A stretch of DNA of 64,000 nucleotides from Aliigemmobacter aestuarii (GCF_004799285.1 NZ_SSND01000003.1:372001-436000); one strand, 5' to 3'. Positions 54,853-63,927 are shown, counted from the stretch's first letter. The notes: generated by a model not told the origin, from the letters alone. A program made the numbers and translations.

Positions 54853-55614
54853 TCAGGACGGGCGGGCGAAGATCGAGTTCAGCAGCGTGCCCTTGGCCAC
54901 CGCCTGGGCCGTGGTTTCCACATCCAGCGCCTCGCGTGCAAGGCGCAGGTGCTTTTCCACCATCGCGGTGGAAACCCCCATGATCAGGGCGATGTCCTGC
55001 GTGGTCTTTCCGTCCGCCACCCATCCCAGCACCTCGCGCTGGCGGTCCGTCAGCGGGCGGCGGCGCGTCACCAGCGGCAGCTGGAGGATCTTGAGGTGCA
55101 TCATGTGCGCAACGGCCAGGATCGCGTCGCGATGGCCGTCCCAGACGCGGTCCACATCATCATGGGTCATTCCCGGATCGGCGATCAGGCCAAGCGCCGC
55201 TTTCGAGCGGTTCGAGGTGCCGGGAAAGCTGATGCTGACCCCGGCGATGACGCCGATCCGTTGGTTCTGCAGCACGGCCTCGGCCTCGGTGGGGGGAAGG
55301 GTGCCCGCCTCGAGCGCCTCCTGAACCCACCGCCAGGTGCAGGCGCCGACATTGGTCGATACCCAGCGGAACAGCGGCGTCCGCATGTAGAAACCGTCCG
55401 AAAAGTAAAGCTTGGTGTATTCCGGCGGACAGGAGGACAGGAACAGCGCATCATCCGGGTCGCCGATCGACCGTTCCGTGCGGAACCGCGTCAGGCCGTA
55501 GTTGACGCGCGAAAACCCATGTCCGCGAAACATCCCCAAGGCCAGATCAAAAGCCGCGTCGACGGACGACGCTTCCGCGATCCGCCCCAGAAGTGGCAGA
55601 ACGTCATGTTGCAT
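54853..55614 (-). CDS. LuxR-family transcription factor without a neighbouring synthase (LuxR solo)
   Basis: A 253-residue regulator with an N-terminal autoinducer-binding-like domain (about residues 15-165) and a C-terminal GerE helix-turn-helix (LTDRQREVLGWVADGKTTQD then IALIMGVSTAMVEKHLRLA). No luxI-type gene is in the window. Some residues usual for acyl-homoserine-lactone binding differ: the conserved Trp after PPE is Tyr (PPEYTKLYF) and the DP pair that anchors the lactone amide is TP (YMRTPLFRW). The ligand may therefore not be an AHL. The start is the ATG at 55612-55614; longer frames are unlikely. It is divergent from the FAD oxidoreductase. Confidence 0.85.
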   Translation of the reverse strand: MQHDVLPLLGRIAEASSVDAAFDLALGMFRGHGFSRVNYGLTRFRTERSIGDPDDALFLSSCPPEYTKLYFSDGFYMRTPLFRWVSTNVGACTWRWVQEALEAGTLPPTEAEAVLQNQRIGVIAGVSISFPGTSNRSKAALGLIADPGMTHDDVDRVWDGHRDAILAVAHMMHLKILQLPLVTRRRPLTDRQREVLGWVADGKTTQDIALIMGVSTAMVEKHLRLAREALDVETTAQAVAKGTLLNSIFARPS

Positions 55615-55756
55615 TGTCACTATCCCGCAGACGGCCCGCGCCGGCGCGCGCGCCACACGTCCCTGTTGCTCATCCCTCTCTTGTCTTACCCAACCTCCGG
55701 GTGTCTTGTCGAGGCCGCAAGCGGGATTGGGAATCAGACCCCTAAGGAGACGGGCA

Positions 55757-56932
55757 TTGGAACGGCAGGATGTGGTGATCGTGGGCGGTGCTGTGATGGG
55801 GGCGGCGACTGCCTATTGGCTGGTCGAGATGCACCCCGGCCTGAAGGTCACGGTCGCCGAGCGTGATCCCAGCTATGCGACCTCGTCCACGGCGCTGTCC
55901 GTGGCCTCGGTCCGCAGCCAGTTCTCGACCGCGATCAACGTGAAAATGTCGCGCTTTGGCGTTGATTTCATACGGAACTTTCCGGAACGCCTTGGGCTTG
56001 ATCCGGCCGTGGCCAACCTGGGCCTGAAGGAAAACGGCTATCTTTTCGTGACCTCGAACCCGGAAAAGGCGCGGTTGATGGAGGATCTGGCCGAGATGCA
56101 GCGCGGCCTTGGCGCCGCGACCGAAATCCTTGGCCCCGAGGCGCTGTCCGAACGCTTTCCCTGGATGAACACCGATGATCTGGTGGCCGGGTCCTTCGGC
56201 CCGCGGGACGAGGGCTGGTTCGACAACATGGGCCTTGTGCAGGGGTTCCGCGAAGCCGCGCGCAACCGCGGCGCGACCTTCGTCAAGGACGAGGTCACGG
56301 CGCTGGAGGTCGAGGGCGGGCGCGTCACGGCTGCGGTGCTGGGGCAGGGCGGCCGCATCCCCTGTGGTGCGGTGGTGAACGCCGCAGGGCCGCGGGCTGC
56401 CGTGGTGGCGCGGATGGCGGGCCTTGACCTGCCCGTTGAACCCCGCAAGCGCACCGTCTTCGTGATCGACGCCCCGAACGCGCGCCACCCGGACGCGCCG
56501 CTGTTGATCGACCATGGGTTCTATCTGCGGCCCGAACATGGGCAATGGATCACCGCGACCGTTCCGCAGGATGACGGGCCGTGCGATTTCAACGATTTCG
56601 AGCCCGATCTGCATCTGTTTGAAGAGGTGATCTGGGAACAGCTCTGGCACCGCGCGCCGGGGTTCGATGCGGTCAAGGTGATCCGCCACTGGGTCGGTCA
56701 TTACGAATACAACAGCCTGGACCAAAACGCGATCCTGGGCCCGCATCCGGACAGGCCGAACCTTTATTTCATCAACGGCTTTTCCGGCCACGGGCTGCAA
56801 CAGGCCCCGGCGGCGGGGCGCGCCATCGCCGAACATCTGTTGACCGGCGGCTGGCGGTCGATCGACATGACCGACCTTTCGATCGACCGCGTCATTGCCG
56901 GGCGGCCATTCCGCGAACTGGGCGTGGTCTAG
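55757..56932 (+). CDS. FAD-dependent amine/amino-acid oxidoreductase (DAO family)
   Basis: A 391-residue flavoenzyme of the D-amino-acid oxidase/sarcosine oxidase family. The FAD-binding Rossmann motif VVIVGGAVMGAATAYWLVEM begins near residue 6, followed by AERDPSYATSSTALSVASVR. A second FAD contact GAVVNAAGPRAAVVARMAG lies near 200, and the C-terminal NLYFINGFSGHGLQQAPAAG near 338 is the typical family end motif. The substrate is uncertain, perhaps a glycine or N-methyl amino acid. The start is TTG 55757-55759, seven bases after AAGGAG. It is divergent from the LuxR solo, which may regulate it. Confidence 0.9.
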   Translation: MERQDVVIVGGAVMGAATAYWLVEMHPGLKVTVAERDPSYATSSTALSVASVRSQFSTAINVKMSRFGVDFIRNFPERLGLDPAVANLGLKENGYLFVTSNPEKARLMEDLAEMQRGLGAATEILGPEALSERFPWMNTDDLVAGSFGPRDEGWFDNMGLVQGFREAARNRGATFVKDEVTALEVEGGRVTAAVLGQGGRIPCGAVVNAAGPRAAVVARMAGLDLPVEPRKRTVFVIDAPNARHPDAPLLIDHGFYLRPEHGQWITATVPQDDGPCDFNDFEPDLHLFEEVIWEQLWHRAPGFDAVKVIRHWVGHYEYNSLDQNAILGPHPDRPNLYFINGFSGHGLQQAPAAGRAIAEHLLTGGWRSIDMTDLSIDRVIAGRPFRELGVV

Positions 56933-56946
56933 GTGCGGCGAGGGCT

Positions 56947-56994
56947 GGGGGCTGGCTGCCCCCGGACCCCCGCGGATATTCGAGCCAGTATGAA
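56947..56994 (+). repeat. Dispersed intergenic hairpin element, copy d
   Basis: Hairpin gggggc (56947-56952)/gccccc (56958-56963) with loop tggct, followed by ggacccccgcggatattcgagccagtatgaacgg. The tail is the most diverged of the five copies. It lies between the converging FAD oxidoreductase and SulP genes. Confidence 0.75.
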
Positions 56995-56999
56995 CGGGA

Positions 57000-58766
57000 T
57001 CAGGCCTGCCCGCCGTTCCTTTGCGTCTCGCGCCGGCAGGCGGCAAGCGTGCGCGCGGTCAGGTCGGGGGCCAGATGGCGCAGCGCGTCATACTGGGTCA
57101 GGAACACCCGGCCGGTCAGATCCTGCAGGAAATGGCTGCGCTTCAGCCGGTCCATCACCGGCCCCTTCACCTCGGTCAGATGCAGGGATACGCCGCTGTC
57201 CTTCAGCCGCGCGTTGATCGCCTCGAGGCTTTCCAGGGCCGAGGAATCCACCGCATTCACCGCCGGGAACATCAGCACCACATGGCGGATCGCAGGATTG
57301 GCCGCGACATGGCCATAGACCGTATCCTCGAGGAATCGGGCATTCGGAAAATACAGGGATTCGTCGACCCTTATGGACAGAACATCAGGTGCCGTGACAA
57401 CTGCGTGTCGCTCCACATTGCGGAAATGTTCGGTTCCGGGGACCTGGCCCACGATCGCCACATGCGGGCGCGACGTGCGCCACAGATGCAGAACCAGCGA
57501 CAAGAGCACGCCCGCCGAGATCCCCGCCTCGACCCCGGCGCCGAGGGTGACGAGGATCGTCGCGGCCATCGCGGCAAAGTCGATCCGGCTGTAGGCCCAG
57601 GTGCGCCGCAGCGCGCCCAGATCGACCAGGGACAGCACCGCGACGATGATTGTCGCTGCAAGGGTGGCCTTGGGCAGGTAGTGGAGCAGGGGGGTCAGGA
57701 AGACCGTCGCCAAAGCCATGCCCACGGCGGTGAAGGCCCCGGCGGCGGGGGTTTCGGCCCCCGCGTCGAAATTGACGACCGATCGCGCAAATCCCCCGGT
57801 CACCGGAAACCCGCCCGAGACGGCCGAACCGACATTGGCGGCACCAAGTGCCACCAATTCCTGATCCGGATCAATGCGTTGGCGCCTTTTCGCGGCCAGT
57901 GTCTGCGCAACCGAGATGCTTTCGACATAGCCCACGATGGAAATCAGCGCCGCAGGCACAGCGATGGTCGCCCAGAGGCCCGGATCGAAGGGCGGCAGAG
58001 TGGGCACCGGCAGGCCCGAGGGGATGTCGCCCACGATGGCCACGCCCCATCCGTCCAGCCCGAAGAGAAAGGTGACTAGGGTGGTCGCGAAGACCGCCAT
58101 GACCGGCGCCGTGCGCGCGATGGTGCCTGCCGCGCGATCCTGCCAGCCTCGCGCCTTCAACCAGCCCTTCATGCGCGTCCGCGACCAGTGCAAGAAAGCC
58201 GCCGCCGGCAAGCCGATCAGCATGGTAGCGATCGAGACACCGCCAAGGCCGTCAATTATATTATGTAAAAGTTCCAGAAGGTTGTGGCCCGAGGCCGAGA
58301 TGCCCAGGAGATGCGGGATCTGGCTTGTGGCAATGATGATACCCGAGGCCGAGATAAAGCCCGAGATGACCGGATGGCTCAGGAAATTGGCGATGAACCC
58401 AAGGCGCAGGATACCCATCCCCAAGAGAATCAGCCCGGACAGGAAGGCCAGCGCGATGGCCGCGCCGTAATATTCCGGCGTGCCCTGGCTGGTGAACTGT
58501 CCGACCGCCGCCGCCGTCATCAGCGAGGCGACCGCCACCGGGCCAACCGCCAGCGCGCGCGACGTCCCGAAGACCGCGTAAAGGATCAAGGGTGCGATCG
58601 AGGCGTAAAGCCCGACCTCGGCCGGCAGCCCGGCCAGAAGCGCATAGGCCAGCGATTGCGGGATCAGCATGATCGTCACGATCACTGCGGCAATCAGGTC
58701 GCTGGTCAGCGCCGCACGGTCATAGGCCGCGCCCCATGTAAGGATCGGAAAGTAACGGCGCAGCAT
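57000..58766 (-). CDS. SulP-family anion transporter with STAS domain
   Basis: A 588-residue inner-membrane transporter (sulfate, bicarbonate or other anions). The N-terminal membrane part has ten to twelve helices and the family motif PQSLAYALLAGLPAEVGLYA near residue 36-55, with a Gly-rich VSGGFPVTGGFARSVVNFDA near 310. The cytoplasmic STAS domain covers about 440-560 (HVVLMFPAVNAVDSSALESL). Residues 165-172 are coded by an AT-rich run with rare codons (cttttacataatataattgac). The ATG is at 58764-58766. An AT-rich palindrome lies about 150 bases upstream. Confidence 0.92.
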   Translation of the reverse strand: MLRRYFPILTWGAAYDRAALTSDLIAAVIVTIMLIPQSLAYALLAGLPAEVGLYASIAPLILYAVFGTSRALAVGPVAVASLMTAAAVGQFTSQGTPEYYGAAIALAFLSGLILLGMGILRLGFIANFLSHPVISGFISASGIIIATSQIPHLLGISASGHNLLELLHNIIDGLGGVSIATMLIGLPAAAFLHWSRTRMKGWLKARGWQDRAAGTIARTAPVMAVFATTLVTFLFGLDGWGVAIVGDIPSGLPVPTLPPFDPGLWATIAVPAALISIVGYVESISVAQTLAAKRRQRIDPDQELVALGAANVGSAVSGGFPVTGGFARSVVNFDAGAETPAAGAFTAVGMALATVFLTPLLHYLPKATLAATIIVAVLSLVDLGALRRTWAYSRIDFAAMAATILVTLGAGVEAGISAGVLLSLVLHLWRTSRPHVAIVGQVPGTEHFRNVERHAVVTAPDVLSIRVDESLYFPNARFLEDTVYGHVAANPAIRHVVLMFPAVNAVDSSALESLEAINARLKDSGVSLHLTEVKGPVMDRLKRSHFLQDLTGRVFLTQYDALRHLAPDLTARTLAACRRETQRNGGQA

Positions 58767-58918
58767 CCTGTCGTCCTGTCGTGCCAGATGGCACAGGGTG
58801 TAAGGGCTGGCTCGTTACATTTCAAGATTTGAATGTGTCGGAATGACCTGGCGATCTTGTCTGTGCCACGAGGCAACGGCCCGGTCAGCGCGGTTTTCCC
58901 CGGCCAAAGCGTCACCTT

Positions 58919-58932
58919 ATATTACATAATAT
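58919..58932. promoter_or_regulatory. AT-rich palindrome upstream of sulP
   Basis: atattacataatat is a 6-2-6 palindrome in an otherwise GC-rich region, about 150 bases before the sulP start. A related sequence, ttacataatat(a)attga, recurs inside sulP around 58250-58270 in the opposite orientation. It may be a regulator site, or it overlaps the sulP -10 box (tataag on the minus strand, just 3'). Confidence 0.45.
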
Positions 58933-58957
58933 TGATTATCGGCATTTTGCCCAGTCT

Positions 58958-60136
58958 TCACGCAACCTGGCCGGCCGCCCAGCCTGACGACCAGGCCCAT
59001 TGGAAATTGTACCCGCCAAGCCACCCTGTCACATCGACGACCTCGCCCACGAAAAACAGCCCCGGCACCTTGCGTGCCTCCATCGTGCGCGCGTCAAGGT
59101 CGTCGGTTTCCACGCCACCCAGCGTCACCTCGGCTGTCCGGTAGCCTTCGGTCCCCACGGGCCGCAGATGCCAGCCGTGGATCAGCCCGGCCAGCGCCTC
59201 GATCCGCGCGTTCGACTGATCGGCCAGGTTGCCGGTCAGGCCCGACATCGTCTCGACATGGCGCGCCAGACGTTCCGGCATCATCCGCGCCAACGCGGTG
59301 CGGATCGCCACGCGGCCCGCCTGCCCCCGCATCTCGCGCAGCGCCGTGGCGGCATCGCGCCCGCGCATGAGATCCACAACCACCTCGCAGCCTTCGCGCC
59401 AGTAGGAACTGACCTGAAGGATCGCAGGCCCCGACAGGCCACGGTGGGTAAAGAGGATCGCCTCGTCGAAGCTGGTGCCATTGGCCGTCGCGCGCCCCTC
59501 GACCGCGATGCCCGCAAGCGGCTTCAACGCCGCCAGATCCTGTTCGGCGAAGGTCAGCGGCACCAGCGCGGGCCGCGTTTCGGTGACGCGCAGGCCGAAA
59601 TCCTCGGCGATGCGATAGCCGATTCCCGTGGCGCCCATCTTCGGAATGGACTTGCCGCCGGTCGCCACGATCAGGGATTGCGCCGCGATCGTCCCGCGCG
59701 AGGTGCCGATGCGGAAGCCGCCCGCCCCCTTCGCCCAGCTGTCGATCGTGGTGGACAGGCCCAGTTCCACGCCCGCCGCATGGAGATCGGCAAGAAGCAT
59801 GGCGATGATCTCTTTCGCCGAGCCGTCGCAGAACAACTGCCCCAGCGTCTTTTCATGCCAGGCGATTCCGGCCGCATCGACGCGGGCGATGAAATCCCAT
59901 TGCGTGAAGCGTTTCAGCGCCGACAGCGCGAAACGCGGGTTCCGCGACAGGAAGCGTTCGGGCGCGATGTGCAGGTTGGTGAAGTTGCACCGCCCGCCGC
60001 CCGAGATGCGGATCTTCTCGCCGGGGTTTCGGGCGTGGTCCAGAAGCAGCACGCGGCGGCCCCTGCGGCCCGCCTCGATCGCGGCGAACATCCCCGCCGC
60101 CCCTGCCCCCAGAACGATGACATCAAAGGTTTCCAT
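58958..60136 (-). CDS. NAD(P)/FAD-dependent oxidoreductase, HI0933/YhiN family
   Basis: A 392-residue flavoprotein. The N-terminal FAD site is VIVLGAGAAGMFAAIEAGRR at residues 6-25, followed by the family hallmark GEKIRISGGGRCNFTN near 40-55. A second nucleotide contact is SLIVATGGKSIPKMGATGIG near 153-172, and the C-terminal FFVGEVVDVTGWLGGYNFQW near 363 is typical. The reaction is unknown. The ATG at 60134-60136 is preferred; the 100-residue longer frame runs over the tRNA gene. Its short 5' gap abuts tRNA-Gln on the other strand. Confidence 0.88.
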   Translation of the reverse strand: METFDVIVLGAGAAGMFAAIEAGRRGRRVLLLDHARNPGEKIRISGGGRCNFTNLHIAPERFLSRNPRFALSALKRFTQWDFIARVDAAGIAWHEKTLGQLFCDGSAKEIIAMLLADLHAAGVELGLSTTIDSWAKGAGGFRIGTSRGTIAAQSLIVATGGKSIPKMGATGIGYRIAEDFGLRVTETRPALVPLTFAEQDLAALKPLAGIAVEGRATANGTSFDEAILFTHRGLSGPAILQVSSYWREGCEVVVDLMRGRDAATALREMRGQAGRVAIRTALARMMPERLARHVETMSGLTGNLADQSNARIEALAGLIHGWHLRPVGTEGYRTAEVTLGGVETDDLDARTMEARKVPGLFFVGEVVDVTGWLGGYNFQWAWSSGWAAGQVA

Positions 60137-60175
60137 GCCCTGCCATAGCCTGCGGATTTTTCCGCGAAAAGCCTC

Positions 60176-60204
60176 TTGCAGCCTCCGGCGCGGTTCGGTA
60201 GATA
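60176..60204 (+). promoter_or_regulatory. Candidate tRNA-Gln promoter
   Basis: ttgcag (60176-60181) and tagata (60199-60204) are 17 bases apart and end 12 bases before the mature tRNA. Confidence 0.45.
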
Positions 60205-60216
60205 CCCGCCCACGGT

Positions 60217-60291
<75 letters not shown>

Positions 60292-60434
60292 ATCTCTCAC
60301 TCGGTTCAAGGTGCCAATCGATCCAATGGGTTCCGGACAGGCGCCCTCTTGCTGTTGCCCCAAGGGGTGCCCCAATCGTTGACCGCGGGTTTGGGTTCGG
60401 TAGGATGCTTCCGCAGACCGCGTAGGACCGTTCC

Positions 60435-61352
60435 ATGGCCATTCCCGATTACGAAACGCTTATGCTTCCTGTTCTGAAGCTCTTTGCGGACGGTGCCAAG
60501 AACGTCGCCGAGTGCCTGCCAGCGATCAAACACCAGCTCGCCATCACCGACGAGGAGGCCGAGGAACTCTTGCCCAGTGGACGGGTCACGGTGCTCCAAA
60601 GCAGGACTCACTGGGCAAGAACCTATCTGTCCAAAGCCGGTCTGCTGGAGTCGCCCAAGCGCAACCTGCATGTGATCACCGCACTTGGCCGGGAAGTCCT
60701 CGCAAAGAACCCAGCGACGATAGACAACAAATTTCTGGACCAGTTCGGGTCGTTCACCGCTTGGAGGACATCTGCATCAGGTCATGGCGAAGGCGTTGGC
60801 CACGTTCCGGAAGCCGTTCGGATTGACGACAATCAGACACCTGAAGACGCGATGGAAGCGGCTAACAGACTTCTCGAGTCTGCCCTGCGGGACGAACTCT
60901 TGGGGATGCTGTACGACCTTAGCCCTCAGCGGTTTGAACGGGTGATCCTGGATCTTCTGGGGGCGATGGGGTTTGGAAATGGGAACCTGGCAAACGGACA
61001 CCTCACCAAGACGGCAGGGGACGGCGGAATTGACGGCATCATCTTCGAAGACGCCCTGGGTTTGGACGCTGTGTACATCCAGGCGAAGCGTTACGCTCCG
61101 GACAACAAGGTGAGCCGCCCGGACATCCAGCGTTTCGTCGGGTCGTTGAGCGGCGAGGGGGCAACCAAAGGTGTCTTTGTCACAACGTCGGATTTTTCCA
61201 GGGAAGCTCGGGACTACGTTCAGCGCGTGCAACAGCGGATCGTCCTGATCGAGGGTCAGCAACTGGCCGCACTGATGTTGAAGCACGGTGTCGGCGTCCG
61301 GGTTCGTGCCACATACACCATCCAGAGCGTGGATGAGGATTACTTCGCCTGA
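60435..61352 (+). CDS. Mrr-type restriction endonuclease
   Basis: A 305-residue protein with an N-terminal winged-helix domain of the Mrr_N type (TLMLPVLKLFADGAKNVAEC, then ITDEEAEELLPSGR) and a C-terminal Mrr catalytic domain. The PD-(D/E)xK-type active site is the Mrr variant: Asp in TAGDGGIDGII near residue 196-200 and the QAK motif in VYIQAKRYA near 214. Mrr enzymes cut DNA carrying methylated bases and need no partner methylase. The gene is less GC-rich and uses different codons from its neighbours, and it lies immediately beside a tRNA gene, suggesting acquisition by transfer. Confidence 0.88.
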   Translation: MAIPDYETLMLPVLKLFADGAKNVAECLPAIKHQLAITDEEAEELLPSGRVTVLQSRTHWARTYLSKAGLLESPKRNLHVITALGREVLAKNPATIDNKFLDQFGSFTAWRTSASGHGEGVGHVPEAVRIDDNQTPEDAMEAANRLLESALRDELLGMLYDLSPQRFERVILDLLGAMGFGNGNLANGHLTKTAGDGGIDGIIFEDALGLDAVYIQAKRYAPDNKVSRPDIQRFVGSLSGEGATKGVFVTTSDFSREARDYVQRVQQRIVLIEGQQLAALMLKHGVGVRVRATYTIQSVDEDYFA

Positions 61353-61479
61353 CCCAAGGGATTGCGGCAAATTTCTGCCGTAAACCTGCGGTATAGAACC
61401 CCGGGCTTATACCCTCGGCGGGATTTCCCATCGGTCGTTCGCGGCGAAGATGGGTCTTGCACGAGCAATTGGAGGTACC

Positions 61480-62376
61480 ATGTCTGACGATCTTTATCGC
61501 ATCACGATCACGAACGGCACCGTCACCCGGGTCGAGGAATATGACGACGGCGTCTGGGAGTGGGAGCCGATCGAGGCCGATGAAACCTATACCGTCAATC
61601 CCGATGGCACGATCACCAAGGTCGACGTCGAGCGGGGCTATATCGAGCGTGTGACGCTGACGCCCACGGACGATCCCGGCATCTACCTTGAGGGGATCGA
61701 GGAATATATCCTGCCCGACGGCACGATCACCCGCGTCGAACCCGATGACGACCGCGGCGGCCGCGGCGGACGGGGCTTTGACGACCGCTTCGGGTCGGAT
61801 GACGATGACGACATCAGCTGCGGCGACGGGCGCGACCATGCCCGCGGCGGGCGCGGACGTGACAGCATCGACGGCCAGCGCGGCGACGACAGCATCGAGG
61901 GCGGCGCCGGGTCGGACAGCATCGAGGGCGGCGCGGGGGCCGACACCTGCGCAGGCAACGCGGGCAACGACCGTGTCTGGGGCCAGTGGGGCGACGACTC
62001 CATGGTCGGCGGCCGCGGCTGGGACGTCCTGCTGGGCGGTGCCGGCGATGACGTCCTGTCGGGCGGCAATGGCCGCGACCGGATCTTCGGCGGCGAAGGC
62101 AACGACACGATCACCGGCGGCAACGGGCGTGACCGGCTGGATGGCGGTGACGGGGCCGATCATTTCGTCTTTGCCCCCGGCGCAGGGCGCGACCGGATCG
62201 TGGATTTCGAAGACGGGCTCGACCTGATCGTCTTCACCGGCGGCGTGCAGTCCTTCGATGACCTGACGATCCGCCAGCGCGGCGACGATGTCCGGGTCTT
62301 CCATTCCGGCGGCTTCATCGAGGTGAAGGATGTCCAGGCCTCGGACCTGACCGCGGACGATTTCCTGTTTGCCTGA
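61480..62376 (+). CDS. RTX calcium-binding protein 3
   Basis: A 298-residue acidic protein, unrelated at the N-terminus to the pair at 40-42 kb. Residues 1-100 are beta-strand rich with two NPDGTIT/LPDGTIT repeats; an Asp/Arg/Gly-rich linker follows (DDDRGGRGGRG, then DDDDDIS). About twelve RTX nonapeptides run from residue 115 to 225 (GGNGRDRIFGGEGNDTITGG). The C-terminal region GRDRIVDFEDGLDLIVFTGG is the usual type I secretion end. The start ATG follows GGAGG. A strong terminator (62383-62417) closes the gene, so it is monocistronic. Confidence 0.85.
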   Translation: MSDDLYRITITNGTVTRVEEYDDGVWEWEPIEADETYTVNPDGTITKVDVERGYIERVTLTPTDDPGIYLEGIEEYILPDGTITRVEPDDDRGGRGGRGFDDRFGSDDDDDISCGDGRDHARGGRGRDSIDGQRGDDSIEGGAGSDSIEGGAGADTCAGNAGNDRVWGQWGDDSMVGGRGWDVLLGGAGDDVLSGGNGRDRIFGGEGNDTITGGNGRDRLDGGDGADHFVFAPGAGRDRIVDFEDGLDLIVFTGGVQSFDDLTIRQRGDDVRVFHSGGFIEVKDVQASDLTADDFLFA

Positions 62377-62382
62377 TCCTTC

Positions 62383-62417
62383 GGGCGGGGCGGCCACTGG
62401 CGCCGCCCTGCCCCTTT
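62383..62417 (+). terminator. Terminator of the third RTX gene
   Basis: An 11-bp stem gggcggggcgg (62383-62393)/ccgccctgccc (62403-62413) with one G-U pair is followed by cttt. It lies seven bases after the stop. Confidence 0.7.
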
Positions 62418-62624
62418 ACCCCCTGCCGCTTTCTCCGCCCTGCCTTTCTCCGGCGGGCCGGCTTTCCCCCTTCGGCCAGTGTCAAGGCAGCACCCGGCCC
62501 GCGACCGGAAACCGGTTGACCGTGACGGCCCTTCACGGAATGCTGCGCCCGCGTGCGAGCCCCGGTCGATCTGCCAGTGTGTCCGGTCCGCATTCCTGGA
62601 GAACCGGCAAGGCAATTGGCAAAG

Positions 62625-63686
62625 ATGGATATCAGACCCGCCGCGATGCGACGTTTTTCCGGGCCTCCGGCGGCCGAAATCCTGGCCGACGAGGATTTTG
62701 CCGAAACGCCCCATGTGCGCTTTGTCGCCGAACTGGCCGACCGCCTGGGCATTGACCTTTCCGCCACCGTCACCGTGATGTCGCACCTGCCGCTTTGGTC
62801 GACAGGTCAGGAGCATGCCGACCTGCGGCGCGATACGGCAGCCTTTCTGAACCGCGATCGCACCTTGAAGACCCGGCGCGCGGAGGCCGCAATCCGCGCG
62901 CGCTTTGACCGCCACGTGATCGCCACCGGGCCCGAGATCGACCTGATGCCGTTTCTGCAGGAGGCGACCGCCGATTTCCTGGAGCCCTTCACCGGCCTCC
63001 GACGCAGGGCCAGCGGCATCGACCCTGTCCTGTCCCTGTTCAGCTCGAACATGGGGGTGGCCGCGCGGCGGCGGCTTGACGCCGCGATCCGGGCGCAGTT
63101 GGCCGAGGCGGAGGCCCGGTTTCCCGATGACGGCCCGCGCAGCCTCGCCATTCGCGTGGGGCAGTGGTGGATGGGCTATGACGGCCTTCTGGGAACGTTC
63201 GGACAGTCTTTGCACCGGCACCTGTCGCGACTTGACGGGGGGCGGCTGGACCGCAATCCGATGCCTGCGATCCCGACCGACACCGGGGTGCCGATGATCG
63301 GGCGCATCGCCACGATCGACAAGGTGGTTGCGGGGTGCCCGGTTTCAGCCGGCCAGCAGGTGGAATGCGGGCTGGACGGCTTCAATAACGGGACCGAGGC
63401 CGACAGGCTGCGCTTCTTCGGCGCGGGCCGGCATCTTTGCCTCGGACGGCCGATGGCGCTGGATTTTTGCCGGATCATGACCGATCTTGTAAACGGCTGC
63501 GGCTTTGGCCTGAAGGTCACGGCCTACCGGAAGGCGAACAGTGACGTCTTCGACATGCCGGTCGTATTCACTGCCTGCAAGGTAATGCCCCGCCAGACCG
63601 GGCGCCGGGTTTCCGATCATACGTCCCTGACACAGAAAGGCACGCCCCCATATGGATGTGCGCAAGGCGGTTCTGAGCGCCCTTGA
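62625..63686 (+). CDS. Compact cytochrome P450-like protein
   Basis: A 353-residue protein with the P450 haem-thiolate signature FFGAGRHLCLGRPMAL, ligand Cys272. An early HADLRRDTAAFLNRDRT resembles the C-helix. The region expected to hold the I-helix (GYDGLLGTFGQSLHRHL) lacks the usual Ala-Gly-x-Asp-Thr, and no ExxR of the K helix was found, so the protein is shorter and more divergent than typical bacterial P450s. The C-terminal tail after the ligand runs about 80 residues and overlaps the carrier-protein gene by 35 bases, so the exact stop-to-start relation suggests coupling. Substrate unknown; carrier-bound substrates are possible given the neighbour. Confidence 0.68.
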   Translation: MDIRPAAMRRFSGPPAAEILADEDFAETPHVRFVAELADRLGIDLSATVTVMSHLPLWSTGQEHADLRRDTAAFLNRDRTLKTRRAEAAIRARFDRHVIATGPEIDLMPFLQEATADFLEPFTGLRRRASGIDPVLSLFSSNMGVAARRRLDAAIRAQLAEAEARFPDDGPRSLAIRVGQWWMGYDGLLGTFGQSLHRHLSRLDGGRLDRNPMPAIPTDTGVPMIGRIATIDKVVAGCPVSAGQQVECGLDGFNNGTEADRLRFFGAGRHLCLGRPMALDFCRIMTDLVNGCGFGLKVTAYRKANSDVFDMPVVFTACKVMPRQTGRRVSDHTSLTQKGTPPYGCAQGGSERP

Positions 63687-63918
63687 TACGACATGCGGCC
63701 TTTATGACAAGCCGCAGTTCGCCGCGGCCGCCCATGGCGATGCCGACCTGATCCTGTCGCAGCTCGATCTCGACAGCCTATCCACCTACGAGATCATCAT
63801 GGCCCTGGAAGAGACGCTGGAGATCGAGATCCAGCCCGAGGTCATTTTCAGGTCAAAGACCCTGTCCGAAGTGGTGGCCGCGCTGGAAGACCTGCTGGCC
63901 CGCCCCGTGCCGGGTTGA
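63652..63918 (+). CDS. Acyl/peptidyl carrier protein
   Basis: An 88-residue four-helix carrier. The phosphopantetheine site is Ser42 in LDLDSLSTYEIIMALEETLE, a good match to the family DSL motif. It is distinct from a housekeeping AcpP by its DxDSLSTYE sequence and position beside a P450-like gene, which suggests a specialised biosynthetic role such as carrying an amino or acyl substrate for oxidation. The ATG lies inside the 3' end of the P450-like gene; cccccat precedes it and no strong ribosome site is seen, consistent with coupling. Confidence 0.85.
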   Translation: MDVRKAVLSALDTTCGLYDKPQFAAAAHGDADLILSQLDLDSLSTYEIIMALEETLEIEIQPEVIFRSKTLSEVVAALEDLLARPVPG

Positions 63919-63927
63919 TCCATCCGG

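Noticed and set aside
54584-55324. 246-residue plus-strand frame after the tsf terminators
   Set aside because: Mostly antisense to the LuxR gene; Ser/Arg-rich with no homologous motif.
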